NCBI GenBank assembly: GCA_037893245.1
Contig: JBAIAA010000401.1
Location: 496,001 to 560,000, forward strand
Direction: 5' to 3'
DNA: 64,000 nucleotides
Source: Crossaster papposus
Taxonomy: Eukaryota; Echinodermata; Asteroidea; Velatida; Solasteridae
Positions 44,401-52,495 of this stretch are shown here, piece by piece. A model generated the notes under the pieces. That model made no database searches. It had not been told where the DNA came from and saw only the letters and a program-made list of their open reading frames with translations. How positions within the stretch are numbered: the stretch's first letter is position 1; each line of letters starts with the position of its first letter. The translations under genes and the position numbers were made by a program.

Positions 44401-45474
44401 AGATTTTGTTTCGTTTTTTTTTCTATAACCCAAACATCTTCACTATTAACATTAACGACTGTTTGTGGCATAAAGATACTAGCGACCGAATAAATGTAAC
44501 GCACACCTTTAAGAGACAAAGCCTCAAAAAAGTACATTTCAGCAAAATGCATTTGCAACACGGTAAATCTGTAAAACAAAATAATTCAATCATACCAGGG
44601 AAAGCAACAATTTTGCGAATTAGTTTATTAGGAGAAATGCAGGGCCAAGTCATCCAAATGGATTTTGGACTCTTTGGGCACATTGAAATCGGAGCTCCTT
44701 ATTAAATTCCATCCGTTAGATATTCTGCCAATTGCGCTGATCTACGGAGTTATAACGTAGTTGTTACTGTAATGTGGAGCCGGATGGAATTTCCCCTTCT
44801 CCTTTTCCCCCCAAAACCTTCGCCCATGATCCTGTAAATCAGAGTTAACCTTTAATAACAGGGTGGTTCTAAAAGTTAATGTTAAGACTTGCCTCGGTAT
44901 AAAAGTATTCTGTTTGTATTTTTGTGTAAAGGTATAATGTAAAATTGTTAGTTGTCAGCCTACGGTTTTGTTGATGACTTTTGATGTATTTTTTGTATCA
45001 AATTGTATTTAATGATGTATGCAGGGCCTCAATGAAAACCAGACTTTAAACTGTTAGTTACACCCTGGGTAAAAAAATGTAATAAATAAATAAATACATC
45101 TTCAAATTTCTCAGGGACGGATTAGCATAGGATTTTTAACCGAACTTCACGGTGAGGTTGAGCCCAACGAGTTCGGCGGGTTGACAGAGAAAGCTGTGTG
45201 GGCCTTGTGTGATCACCTGGACTGTCCACGAGACGGTGGTAACAACTGGCAGCAACTCGTTGAACGAATGACCGACTTGCCAGGCAGATCAGTCCAGGTT
45301 GCCGTCGAATCGGGAAAAGTCCGCACGAAAGGCTTACTGAAACTCTACTTTGACGTTTGCAGAGATAACAACAAAACGAACAAGGACGCAATAGAGTCAT
45401 TGGTAAGGTTATTGAGTGAGACAAAATTATACATGGCTGCAGAGATTATACAAGATGATATCAACAGAGCGTAG
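23013..45474 (+). CDS. NHL-ZU5-UPA-death domain protein (12-exon model)
   Basis: Exons: 23013-23130, 33282-33398, 34050-34277, 34706-35326, a tentative 36205-36221, 37185-37838, 41203-41346, 41903-42088, 42528-42602, 43086-43124, 43915-43947 and 45115-45474 (TAG). Every intron has GT/AG ends. The first four donors are phase 1 and the later ones phase 0. The sum is 2592 nt, about 863 residues. Predicted order: disordered N-terminus (1-85), NHL-like beta-propeller (about 90-361), ZU5 (about 405-545), UPA (about 550-695), Ser/Lys linker with two Cys-containing mini-exons (696-744), death domain (about 755-863). No signal peptide or membrane segment is evident, so it is probably cytosolic. ZU5-UPA-death modules occur in UNC5, PIDD1 and ankyrins, where they regulate apoptosis or NF-kB signalling. 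An acceptor at 22993 suggests upstream untranslated exons. The 17-nt exon is the weakest part: the more obvious 36-nt version (36186-36221) breaks the frame. Confidence 0.82.
23826..23971. mobile_element. TA-flanked MITE in intron 1
   Basis: AGAACAGACTGAGGGTGGCT at 23826 mirrors AGCCATCCTCAGTCTGTTCT ending at 23971, about 24 bp with two mismatches. TA at 23825-23826 and 23971-23972 suggests a Tc1/mariner-type insertion. Confidence 0.65.
25858..25997. repeat. (GAAA)n tract and two copies of a 30-bp hairpin
   Basis: A GAAA microsatellite is followed by TATATCAGCCTGCTTCGCACGGCTGATATA. About 72 bp further on comes a near-identical hairpin with CGTG in place of CCTG. The stems are 9-10 bp around a GCTTCGCAC loop. 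A G-rich spacer separates them. Confidence 0.7.
26030..26270 (+). pseudogene. LINE reverse transcriptase fragment
   Basis: One frame reads VGPLLFIVYI (about 26092-26121) and, after a one-base shift, LFMYADDSTLT (about 26152-26184). These are the GPxLFxxYIND and YADD motifs of non-LTR retrotransposon reverse transcriptase at roughly their normal order but with the spacing compressed. A stop follows at about 26248. This is a short dead remnant of unknown clade. Confidence 0.6.
27005..27333 (+). repeat. 5' LTR of the BEL/Pao element
   Basis: Begins TGTTGCAGCTCCGCTGCC and ends AACAGTCTACA. It contains AATAAACAAGC near 27284, a probable polyadenylation signal. It lacks about 18 bp present in the 3' LTR after TTAATTTGTCA. 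Confidence 0.9.
27338..28390 (+). pseudogene. BEL/Pao gag remnant
   Basis: Two frames, 27338-27769 and 27833-28390, encode low-complexity gag-like protein with Arg-rich and Pro/Ala/Thr-rich stretches. They are broken by a stop and a poly-G insertion at 28000-28030. No zinc knuckle or protease motif (DSG/DTG) is visible before the RT begins at about 28470. Gag C-terminus and protease therefore appear deleted. Confidence 0.6.
27339..27355 (+). promoter_or_regulatory. Primer binding site for tRNA-Tyr
   Basis: TGGTTCTTCGAGCCGGA, a few bases after the 5' LTR, is complementary with one mismatch to the 3' end of animal tRNA-Tyr (...TCCGGCTCGAAGGACCA). The tRNA assignment is from memory of the tRNA sequence. 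Confidence 0.65.
28460..29130 (+). pseudogene. BEL/Pao reverse transcriptase segment
   Basis: 28507-28974 carries YIPCHVYHSSGKYRLVFNCS, LNHELLAGPTLGPSLLGVLL, GDITAMFHQVRLPPEERRM and LPFGAACSPCCATFAL, diagnostic of BEL/Pao RT motifs 1-4. A TAG stop follows at about 28972. The active-site motif that should read YVDD reads YVDN (TAT GTG GAC AAC, 29014-29025), so one catalytic aspartate is lost. Confidence 0.88.
29236..29992 (+). pseudogene. BEL/Pao connection and RNase H segment
   Basis: 29236-29760 contains the conserved LASQFEPLGDIAPFTARAKL connection and the RNase H start LHIFCDASEKLYGTVAYLR with RVAPKRLVSMPRLELMAAL. A frameshift near 29735-29760 moves to a second frame (29770-29992) with MWSDSTTVLSWI and EWRYVRSADNSADDVTRGL, the remaining RNase H motifs. 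Confidence 0.85.
29952..31556 (+). pseudogene. BEL/Pao integrase segment
   Basis: 29952-31046 has the zinc-binding HHCC region (HFSHQAGTDRVFAHLRRRFW ... CAECRRW) and the DDE core (YSTEVDCFGP, LLSDCGTNLKGAN), ending NAPHFGGA. At 31043 the next codon is a stop where the family has Trp, and the frame is lost at the catalytic Glu region. The C-terminal part resumes at 31043-31258 and 31263-31556 (DVDPVTPNMLLMGRRDP; DQFWRQFVRSYLPTLQTRQK), with a small duplication of CAAGTGCTAGC near 31250-31270. Confidence 0.88.
31737..32084 (+). repeat. 3' LTR of the BEL/Pao element
   Basis: 348 bp, TG...CA ends, about 95% similar by eye to the 5' LTR. It is followed directly by the GTATG target duplication. Confidence 0.9.
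32117..33101. mobile_element. Foldback DNA element with CCCGGGCA motifs
   Basis: ATGACCAAAAC at 32117 mirrors GTTTTGGTCAT ending at 33101. Further inside, GATATACTTATCCGCCCGGG and AGACTTGTGGACAAGTCG (about 32231-32271) mirror or repeat the 33017-33075 region. The arms carry repeated CCGCCCGGGCA blocks. There is no transposase. It lies 30 bp downstream of the BEL element, within intron 1. Confidence 0.65.
33282..33398 (+). CDS. Exon 2 of the NHL-ZU5-UPA-death gene
   Basis: 117 nt bounded by TTTTAG and GTAAAT, phase 1 on both sides. The encoded segment is Gly/Ser/Tyr/Phe-rich (PTGFGSIYNYHSAMFGSS), probably a disordered linker before the propeller. No domain is recognised. Confidence 0.75.
34050..34277 (+). 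CDS. Exon 3, start of the beta-propeller
   Basis: 228 nt between ATGCAG and GTAAGG, phase 1 on both sides. The second half has the NHL/WD-like pattern SCIVATPSNEIVVASADSG, then LRIYGTDG, a typical four-strand blade. The first half continues the polar N-terminal linker. Confidence 0.85.
34706..35326 (+). CDS. Exon 4, NHL-like beta-propeller
   Basis: A 621-nt exon between TTGCAG and GTATGT. It encodes about five blades of the form [hydrophobic]-G-x-[IV]-x-V-x-D followed by an aromatic strand. Examples are YSVAVKKDGTVIVGDV, AHLAVDGDDRILVSDRH and LTVTVTSNRQYLAIGFGSG. This spacing is typical of NHL-type propellers, which bind protein or RNA ligands in TRIM-NHL and related proteins. With exon 3 it makes about six blades. 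Antisense ORFs over this exon are shadows. Confidence 0.88.
35380..35470 (+). repeat. T-rich, (TTA)n and G9 low-complexity tract
   Basis: A T-rich stretch, about eight TTA units, a T run and nine or more G residues follow exon 4 by about 60 bp. This resembles the tail of a decayed retroposon. Confidence 0.7.
35540..35700 (+). repeat. Diverged fragment of the satellite family
   Basis: Contains AATGTCACTTGACACCCCCC, TGATGTCATCATG, ATTAATGTGACGTAACAT and GATGACGTCATCGTGAT in the same order as the 12.5-20 kb subrepeats. The family therefore also exists as dispersed single copies. Confidence 0.6.
37185..37838 (+). CDS. Exon 6, ZU5 domain
   Basis: 654 nt in phase 0, between TTTTAG and GTATGT. After a helical stretch (DEANKLTKTLNASERLASRL) comes a ZU5 domain. 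GGRLSLEEYGVHLTIPRGAI, VSLSPSVKCGPEGLKF, VVLSFPHHAVL and VFVLVDHFTYFTLVG align by eye with UNC5 and PIDD ZU5 landmarks (GxLxLPxxGVxLxIPxGAI, CGPxGL, PHCA). The sequence CAC-TTT-ACC at 37689-37697 gives His-Phe-Thr where PIDD1 has its His-Phe-Ser autoproteolysis site. The exon ends with the first strand of the UPA domain (YAFRVHVWNAENN). Confidence 0.9.
38579..38668. repeat. Poly-C and poly-G tracts
   Basis: About 19 C residues at 38579-38597 and a G-rich run at 38649-38668, separated by CAACGTTGGGTTGG. The two tracts could pair as a hairpin. They lie near the left edge of the piggyBac relic. Confidence 0.75.
38701..40739 (-). pseudogene. piggyBac-type transposase relic
   Basis: Minus-strand fragments in order form a piggyBac (PGBD4-like) transposase. 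An acidic N-terminus MSDDESSVATSDESDEEARQ starts at 40739. SPIQIFQLFF and MMAFVALLLCMGINKRP follow (40107-39856), then SLRFFDFSTL, DETMIKFKGRLGFKQYMPRK (about 39660-39590) and MDNWYTSPAL (39380). PSVVNDYNKYMGGSD with HKSLKWWKRVF comes next (39110-39010). A Cys-rich C-terminal zinc region, CVVCSTRAKRKQARMICKQC, ends near 38704. Several frameshifts and a gap with G-rich and AT-rich sequence (40230-40600) show it is dead. It lies antisense in the intron between the ZU5 and UPA exons of the death-domain gene. Confidence 0.88.
40846..40874. repeat. (GCAT)n / (GC)n microsatellite
   Basis: CGCATGCATGCATGCATGCACGCGCGCG, a short alternating purine-pyrimidine tract with Z-DNA potential, just upstream of the piggyBac relic's 5' end. 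Confidence 0.75.
41203..42088 (+). CDS. Exons 7 and 8, UPA domain
   Basis: Exon 7 (41203-41346) and exon 8 (41903-42088) are both phase 0 with strong splice sites (CACACAG, GTTGGT; TTCAACAG, GTAAGT). Together with the end of exon 6 they encode a UPA-type beta domain (FRNLEFFWDSGNLAVTVQGL, VTFALKRQ, EVRLTICPKQVP). ZU5-UPA forms a structural unit in UNC5, PIDD and ankyrin, which supports joining these exons to the ZU5 exon across the piggyBac-bearing intron. Confidence 0.82.
41450..41512 (+). repeat. SINE or LINE tail ending in (TTA)n
   Basis: TTAGCGCTAGATATTAGCGC followed by TATACAATTTATTATTATTA resembles the 3' tails of many deuterostome non-LTR elements and their SINEs. It lies in the intron between exons 7 and 8. 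Confidence 0.45.
42528..42602 (+). CDS. Exon 9, Ser/Lys-rich linker
   Basis: 75 nt in phase 0 between ACCAAAG and GTGAGT. It encodes a polar linker (EILTRSGTSKESISKVSNKG) between UPA and the Cys-containing mini-exons. The acceptor lacks a strong pyrimidine tract, so confidence is moderate. Confidence 0.6.
43086..43947 (+). CDS. Exons 10 and 11, Cys-containing mini-exons
   Basis: Exon 10 (43086-43124, 39 nt, ACTGAAG...GTAAGT) encodes ACAGGNSSCSCQQ. Exon 11 (43915-43947, 33 nt, TTATCAG...GTAAGA) encodes RESAVLCAYCK. Both are phase 0, so each could be skipped without changing frame. A further 48-nt phase-0 candidate at 44198-44245 would add ECPSCG. The Cys spacing could bind zinc or form disulfides, but no named family is recognised. 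Confidence 0.55.
43430..43608 (-). mobile_element. tRNA-derived SINE
   Basis: On the minus strand the head reads TCAGGTTGGTATAGTGGTAT (A box TGGTATAGTGGTA, 43583-43595) and GGGTTCGATTCCTG (B box, 43541-43551). The boxes are 31 bp apart. A body with GTGGGTTTACCCCAGG and GGGATTTTCCTCCCACC follows. That GGGTTT...TCCTCCCAC block resembles a central domain shared by widespread metazoan SINEs, as I remember it. It lies in the intron between exons 10 and 11. Confidence 0.65.
45115..45474 (+). CDS. Exon 12, C-terminal death domain
   Basis: 360 nt after TTCTCAG, ending at TAG 45472-45474. The peptide has the six-helix death-domain pattern: LTEKAVWALCDHLDC, NNWQQLVERM (the conserved DW-xx-LA region), then LLKLYFDV and IESLVRLLSETKLYMAAEII at the C-terminus. 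This is the usual terminal module in UNC5 and PIDD proteins, mediating homotypic contacts with other death-fold adaptors. I saw no canonical AATAAA in the following 600 bp or so. Confidence 0.85.
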   Translation, partial: GRISIGFLTELHGEVEPNEFGGLTEKAVWALCDHLDCPRDGGNNWQQLVERMTDLPGRSVQVAVESGKVRTKGLLKLYFDVCRDNNKTNKDAIESLVRLLSETKLYMAAEIIQDDINRA

Positions 45475-46560
45475 CTAATACGTTGGTACCAGTGTCCACC
45501 CGATGTTCCCCATACCAATCACGATTCCTAATCATTGGGGTTAGGGTTAGAGCTTGTGGAATAAGGATTAGGTATGCACCAGTTGGTACATTCTAAAAAC
45601 AGATTGGGTAAAAACAACCAATTGACTGGTACTTGGTAAAGACGTGTCCAACCAATGATATTGGTCAATTGTAACCAAAATATTGGTCAAATTAACCAAT
45701 GACATTTGTTAAAATTTACTGATATACATTAGTTGGACACACACCTACCAATCAATTGGTTTTAATCATAGAGTATACAGTACCACTCAGTATATGTCTT
45801 GGAAGCATATTCTAAGCAGTTAACGAACACGTGATCGTCTGTTCACGTGTAAAGGCCGGTTCATACTCGCCGCGAATGCGAAGCAAATTTGACGTCACGA
45901 AATTATTAGCTGTCAGATTTAATTTAAATTGAGCTGGTTGACTGCATCCTATATTTTGGACGACATATGCATTGGAATAGCTTTAGAAATTGCGTCATAG
46001 TGCATTAGGTAAAGTAAAGTGTATTTGAAAGAAATTGTGTTGCTTAACTTTGTGCCGTTTCAAGATTAACTGTGGTTAAGGGATAAACATGCCAACATTT
46101 GTAGTATTATTTAATCATAAATATTTGGCCAAGGTAGTCCTTTTAATTTTGTATTTTCAATCAATTTTAATATTGATCATTCTTTCAATATACTGAAAGA
46201 GCTAGTTTAGTTTTTGTTTAGTTTTGACTAGCATCAGTTTGTTAGTTTTAGTTAAATTTTAACTAATCAACATGTATATAGGCCTATTACAAATTATAAT
46301 TTGGTTTAACTTGCCAATTAGATAAATTGTTTAGTGATGCTGATGAAAAAAGTAATGAACACTTTTGCTTATTTTCAACGTTATTATACAAGTAGTTCAC
46401 AATAACATGCGTCTGGATCATGTTCTTTTTTATTTAAACCACTGATTTTATAAATTGATTTTGTTTGTAAGCGTTTGCAGTGTACTATTAGAATATATAT
46501 ATCGATAGTGTACTAGAAGAATATATATCGATATAACCACGGTTTAGTTTTCACAATTTA
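45475..46560. other. Intergenic sequence after the death-domain gene
   Basis: No exon seen. 45570-45780 is a cluster of ATTGGTC/GACCAAT inverted motifs, probably a decayed palindromic element. AAAGGCCGGTTCATACTCGC at about 45852 looks like the end of a MITE. The rest is AT-rich. Confidence 0.35.
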
Positions 46561-46699
46561 TACAATAGCACCACCCCTAAAATAGGGTGCATATTTGAAC
46601 CTTAAAAAGTTCAAGGTGTGCAAATGTGCACTTTTAATGGTGCAAAGTGTTCGATATATAGGTTCAATGTTGCACCCTTATAGGGGTGCTGCTATTGTA
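46561..46699. mobile_element. Palindromic MITE, 139 bp
   Basis: TACAATAGCACCACCCCTAA (46561) mirrors AGGGGTGCTGCTATTGTA (ends 46699). TTGAACC/GGTTCAA and GGGTGCA/TGCACCC add inner symmetry. Flanking TA dinucleotides fit a TA target site. Confidence 0.7.
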
Positions 46700-46712
46700 T
46701 ACGAACTTTTCA

Positions 46713-46969
46713 GACGTACTGTGGACCTACAGGATGCGAGAAGAGGTTACTGATTGTGGACTTGCACATGTCCAGTCAGTTTTACCTTTTCTTAAAAAGA
46801 GCTTAAGGTTAAAATAGCTTAGGGTTGTATAGACAAAAATGAAAGGGTACACAGGAGGCCCAGAATCTAAATTTTGGTTTCAAAAAGTGTCAAACAAGCG
46901 AGAAGAATGTGTATTTAGCCAATGCCTTATAAAATACATGAAGACAAAGGAATGTCCACAGTGCGTATG
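46713..46969. mobile_element. Second MITE of the CATACGCACTGTGGAC family
   Basis: Homologous along its length to 13471-13750. Shared blocks include GAGAAGAGGTTACTG (13.5-kb copy: GGGAAGAGGTTACGG), GTGGACTTGCACA, GAGGCCCA, and GAAGACAAAGGAATGTCCAC with AGTGCGTATG at the right end. The left end has decayed to GACGTACTGTGGAC. The 90-codon ORF across it is not a gene. Confidence 0.75.
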
Positions 46970-49051
46970 GAAGCTAAAGCAAACACTAAGAACATCTAAC
47001 AAAAAAACCAGGTGCACTAACAATGACAGTCCATTGTTGCTTGGCACTAAATCCATTGTTACTTATTCAGTGTTATTGGGTGCAAAATTGAACCTTTATT
47101 TCTTAGAGTGAACGATTTGCCAATGTTGCCCAATTGTTACGGTACTCGGCCATTTGCGTAGAAACATAATAATAAAGGCGTCAGTCACATTATGATTTTC
47201 TGATGCAGCCAGTAATTGACACTACTGGCATTATTTTTTGTATTAACCCTATGTTTAATCTGAAATATCATTCAAACGTGTATCAGATAATTTTGCTGAT
47301 TGATGATTACTGCAAGCGTCTTAGAAATGAACTCGCATGAAAGCGGCGTTGTAGTATTTTGTCGTCATTGCATGTTCTTAATTTAGAGAGTCCCCTTAAT
47401 TTATCTGGGACCATTTTATACACAACCAAACCCACTTTAAATTCTTGCTAAATATGCAAATCAGAATAATGTAGATAATGAACTGTCTTTTTAATCTCAT
47501 TTATTTTGTATATGTTGGTATTGTATGCGGTTAGGCTTACGGTAACGTAACTGGTTTTGTTTAGGTGTGAATGTAGTTTATAGTTTTTGTTAGGTGTTTG
47601 CCAAAAGTGAATAATTGTAAAAGTCATTTGGCTTATTCTTCATCCAATCACTGCTATATTCTGGCGTTTTTCATATTGAAAGAGTTAACGTTAATTATTA
47701 TTAGCATTGATTGTTAGAGCTCATATCAGTGATATTGTTGGGTATACATGTTCTTACAATCCTCTTATTGCTCAGTTGCTGCAAACACTTTTTAATATTA
47801 AACGCTATGTTATTCCAAGAATTGTTTTATCACTCTGCCTCTGGGTATTGTACTATGTTCTAATCTTAATTGCTGTCACAAAAGCCCTTGAAACATTGTT
47901 TAAATAACTCAAGCTATATACATGATGAGAACTTTGAGAACTAGTCTATATTAATAAGTACACAAGGAGAAGCATTTTTGTTTGGGGGGGGGGGGGGGGG
48001 TGGGGGGCACCTGGTTACAGTTCTATAGCTTTTTTGTCAATGTAGAATATGTTTTGTGTGTCTTGTCGGCGTATTGTTGGTGATTAGTATAACCCATCCG
48101 CTAGGTCCGTTTTCATTGGGATGCCAAATCCAACTGGTGGATCTTTTCAAAGATTACGACCATCTGTCTATTGGCTGTTTTCCTAGTAAGCCCAAAGTTC
48201 AATGCAAACAATCGTGCCACCGTTAACATTTCTTTTGAAAAGTAAACTTTGAAAGGCGTCTCTGTTTTGGATTATCTTTTCCTCTTAAGATTTTCCTTTA
48301 CCCAAACGATTAATATATATAGGTATATTTTAGATAACAAAAACATATGTATTAAGGAATATACTACGCCTGCATGTGGCCCCAGAATGTTTTTGACAGA
48401 CAAATCCGGAATTTGTTTATTCTCCCGATAGCTCGATCCCTGTATTATATTGCCGATGTAAAGTCAGATCCATTAGCGACCACGATTAGCCCACGACACA
48501 GAAGTAACGGTCGTAAAAGCGGGAAGTGGTCTGCACTTCCCAAAATAATTCCCATGTTTTGCTCAAATGAAGTTTCGCAGTGTGATTCCAAGAAATATCT
48601 TTTTTACATGTAGGTCTGCCCTACAGAGCATATAATTTAGGTTCTGTTGAAAATTCTACGATGTTGCGAGCTACTTTGTTTTAGGATTTGGACCCCTAGG
48701 CCTAGAATATTACAATTATTAGGGCTGTGTCGTGACAACAAAACAAGAAACAAATTAAAACAGATTAGAAAAAAAGGTCATTTCTCACTCAAACAGATCC
48801 AACCGGGGTACACTACTAGAAACCTGAATGGTCCCATCATGTCAAACGATAGTCCCACAGGGGTAATTAATTAATGTCACTTTTGTTCTAACCATGGCCC
48901 GATGATGATTTCGACCAACACACTAATGGCACATTGCACAATATGTCAATGTGTTCGCAGGGGGGGGGGGGGGGGGGGGGGAAGGGTGTTTCGGTTTTAC
49001 CAGTTAATATTCGACAAAAGCAAAATGTAAGAAGATATATTCATAGGACTA
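46970..49051. other. Intergenic interval without recognisable genes
   Basis: AT-rich sequence with poly-G runs at 47983-48007 and 48960-48981. Short ORFs (47707-47907, 48249-48431, 48374-48613) show no domain, splice context or family resemblance. Confidence 0.35.
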
Positions 49052-49600
49052 ACTTATGGTGTTCCAAAGACGACAGATCGCCGTCGCCGTCGACCGTCGC
49101 CGTCGCCCTCGACGTCGCCGCCGACGTCGCCCCTGGAGAGGCGACGTCGACGCCGGGGGCGACGGCGACGCTAATGCAGCGTCGCCGTCGCCGTCGCCGT
49201 CGACGTCGCCCTTAGCCCATAGACTTGTGCACAAACAAACATATTCAGGGGCGACGTCGACGGCGACGCTGCCTAAGCGTCGCCGTCGACCTCGCCGTCG
49301 CCGTCGACCTCGCCGTCGCCGTCGACCTCACCGTCGCCGTCGACGTCGACGTCGACGTCGACGTCGACGTCGACCTCGCCGTCGACGTCGACCTCGCCGT
49401 CGACCTCGCCGTCGACGTCGACCTCGCCGTCGACCTCGCCGTCGACGTCGACCGTCGCCGTCGACCGTCGCCGTCGACCGTCGCCGTCGCCCGTCGACCG
49501 TCGCCGTCGCCCCTCGACCGTCGCCGTCGCCCCTCGACCGTCGCCGTCGCCCGTCGCCGTCGACCTCGCCCTCGACGTCGCCCTCGCCGGGGGCGCTGTT
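49052..49600 (+). repeat. GTCGCC/GTCGAC minisatellite
   Basis: Tandem GTCGCCGTCGAC hexamer and dodecamer units, interrupted at 49213-49250 by a short unrelated stretch. The left cap TATGGTGTTCCAAAGACGAC then AGATCGCC (from about 49053) occurs in reverse orientation at 53385-53414. Long Arg-rich and Val/Asp-rich ORFs here are repeat translations. GC content is far above that of the flanks. Confidence 0.85.
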
Positions 49601-49669
49601 TAGTCTGCTTTTGTTTTGTTACTCATGGGGGCGCCCTTCACGTAACAACGATTTTGGCAAAGACTCCTG

Positions 49670-50609
49670 GGGCCGTATTCACAAAACGACTTAAGTCCAA
49701 AAAAAATAAGCACCCCACTTAAATACCCGACTTCGACAAATCTGAATGACTTAGCGGTATTCACAAAACATTTTTGCTAAGTACCCCACTTATTTTTGAG
49801 TCTTAAATCTAAGTGTGGTCTGACTAGTCTTAACTCGTTTAAGCGGGGCGCTTAGGTGTCATGGCGGCTTTTTTCTGTCCCTCGGTTTGTGCATTTTGGG
49901 CACAAAATTTGATATTCTAGGGGCTATGGGAAATCTCGACAGTATCGAATTATTGTAAAAGGAAGCCAAGTTGAAGTTAATGTGTGACGGCTCTAGAATT
50001 GTAGTTCGTTGACATTCTAACGATTTTTTTCGATCGATTTATTAAATTTTAGGCGGGCGGAATGATTGCGATTGATGACATGTTACGTTAACGTTAACCA
50101 ATGACATGCAATACACGTGACTGCCGACTATAAAATGCAAAAGAACTATCTTACCTTTCAGCATGTTTGAAAGAATGCGGATAAATCACCATCACAATTT
50201 GTTTCACACTCGAGAGTAAATCAAATGAACATTTCACTACTATTCTGTGTTGAAACATCTAAAACGTGCATGACGAACTCGTTTAACGCGCGCGTGACGC
50301 AGACTATTTTGGTGCACTAAACTTGGGCTTGAAAGCTGCGTCGCTAGCTGTGTGCGTGTGCACGCGCGCATGGTAAACCGCGCAGATAGATTACATTTTC
50401 GTTGCGTAGGAACGTTTATGACGAAAATGTTTTGCGCATGAGCAACAGTGACTGCTTTAAACACTTAAGTTAAGTGGAGCACTAAGATAAGTGGGTTGCT
50501 TAGATCTTTTGTGAATACCAAATTAAGCGCGGCACTTAAGTTAGCAGGGTGCTTAGATTTAGGTATGACTTAAGTATTCTCCTAAGTTTAAGTTTTGTGA
50601 ATACAGCCC
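49670..50609. mobile_element. Harbinger-like non-autonomous element, copy 1
   Basis: Starts GGGCCGTATTCACAAAAC and ends GTTTTGTGAATACAGCCC, flanked by CTG at 49667-49669 and 50610-50612. Subterminal regions are rich in ACTTAAG/CTTAAGT and GCTTAG motifs in opposite orientation. A 3-bp CTG-type duplication and GGG-starting termini fit PIF/Harbinger elements. A 74-codon minus-strand ORF (50240-50464) has no recognised domain. Confidence 0.75.
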
Positions 50610-50612
50610 CTG

Positions 50613-51552
50613 GGGCCGTATTCACAAAACGACTTAAGTCCAAAAAAAATAAGCACCCCACTTAAATACCCGACTTCGACAAATCTGAATGACTTAGCGG
50701 TATTCACAAAACATTTTTGCTAAGTACCCCACTTATTTTTGAGTCTTAAATCTAAGTGTGGTCTGACTAGTCTTAACTCGTTTAAGCGGGGCGCTTAGGT
50801 GTCATGGCGGCTTTTTTCTGTCCCTCGGTTTGTGCATTTTGGGCACAAAATTTGATATTCTAGGGGCTATGGGAAATCTCGACAGTATCGAATTATTGTA
50901 AAAGGAAGCCAAGTTGAAGTTAATGTGTGACGGCTCTAGAATTGTAGTTCGTTGACATTCTAACGATTTTTTTCGATCGATTTATTAAATTTTAGGCGGG
51001 CGGAATGATTGCGATTGATGACATGTTACGTTAACGTTAACCAATGACATGCAATACACGTGACTGCCGACTATAAAATGCAAAAGAACTATCTTACCTT
51101 TCAGCATGTTTGAAAGAATGCGGATAAATCACCATCACAATTTGTTTCACACTCGAGAGTAAATAAAATGAACATTTCACTACTATTCTGTGTTGAAACA
51201 TCTAAAACGTGCATGACGAACTCGTTTAACGCGCGCGTGACGCAGACTATTTTGGTGCACTAAACTTGGGCTTGAAAGCTGCGTCGCTAGCTGTGTGCGT
51301 GTGCACGCGCGCATGGTAAACCGCGCAGATAGATTACATTTTCGTTGCGTAGGAACGTTTATGACGAAAATGTTTTGCGCATGAGCAACAGTGACTGCTT
51401 TAAACACTTAAGTTAAGTGGAGCACTAAGATAAGTGGGTTGCTTAGATCTTTTGTGAATACCAAATTAAGCGCGGCACTTAAGTTAGCAGGGTGCTTAGA
51501 TTTAGGTATGACTTAAGTATTCTCCTAAGTTTAAGTTTTGTGAATACAGCCC
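50613..51552. mobile_element. Harbinger-like element, tandem copy 2
   Basis: Virtually identical to copy 1: the one clear substitution I found by eye is GTAAATCAAATG against GTAAATAAAATG. It shares the CTG at 50610-50612 with copy 1 and the CTG at 51553-51555 with copy 3. Confidence 0.75.
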
Positions 51553-51555
51553 CTG

Positions 51556-52495
51556 GGGCCGTATTCACAAAACGACTTAAGTCCAAAAAAAATAAGCACC
51601 CCACTTAAATACCCGACTTCGACAAATCTGAATGACTTAGCGGTATTCACAAAACATTTTTGCTAAGTACCCCACTTATTTTTGAGTCTTAAATCTAAGT
51701 GTGGTCTGACTAGTCTTAACTCGTTTAAGCGGGGCGCTTAGGTGTCATGGCGGCTTTTTTCTGTCCCTCGGTTTGTGCATTTTGGGCACAAAATTTGATA
51801 TTCTAGGGGCTATGGGAAATCTCGACAGTATCGAATTATTGTAAAAGGAAGCCAAGTTGAAGTTAATGTGTGACGGCTCTAGAATTGTAGTTCGTTGACA
51901 TTCTAACGATTTTTTTCGATCGATTTATTAAATTTTAGGCGGGCGGAATGATTGCGATTGATGACATGTTACGTTAACGTTAACCAATGACATGCAATAC
52001 ACGTGACTGCCGACTATAAAATGCAAAAGAACTATCTTACCTTTCAGCATGTTTGAAAGAATGCGGATAAATCACCATCACAATTTGTTTCACACTCGAG
52101 AGTAAATAAAATGAACATTTCACTACTATTCTGTGTTGAAACATCTAAAACGTGCATGACGAACTCGTTTAACGCGCGCGTGACGCAGACTATTTTGGTG
52201 CACTAAACTTGGGCTTGAAAGCTGCGTCGCTAGCTGTGTGCGTGTGCACGCGCGCATGGTAAACCGCGCAGATAGATTACATTTTCGTTGCGTAGGAACG
52301 TTTATGACGAAAATGTTTTGCGCATGAGCAACAGTGACTGCTTTAAACACTTAAGTTAAGTGGAGCACTAAGATAAGTGGGTTGCTTAGATCTTTTGTGA
52401 ATACCAAATTAAGCGCGGCACTTAAGTTAGCAGGGTGCTTAGATTTAGGTATGACTTAAGTATTCTCCTAAGTTTAAGTTTTGTGAATACGGCCC
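51556..52495. mobile_element. Harbinger-like element, tandem copy 3
   Basis: 940 bp, identical to copy 2 by eye except that the right terminus reads GAATACGGCCC, the exact mirror of the left end. It is followed by CTG at 52496-52498 and unrelated sequence, marking the end of the array. Confidence 0.75.

Noticed and set aside
49049..49722. Arg-rich and Val/Asp-rich ORFs up to 212 codons, and similar ones at 53008-53862
   Set aside because: They are readings of the GTCGCC/GTCGAC minisatellites in different frames. Only the signal-peptide exon at 53423-53480 (-) stands apart from the repeat.
50240..52350. Identical 74-codon minus-strand ORFs repeated three times
   Set aside because: The identity reflects the tandem copies of the transposable element. 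There is no recognisable domain and no evidence of selection on the protein.
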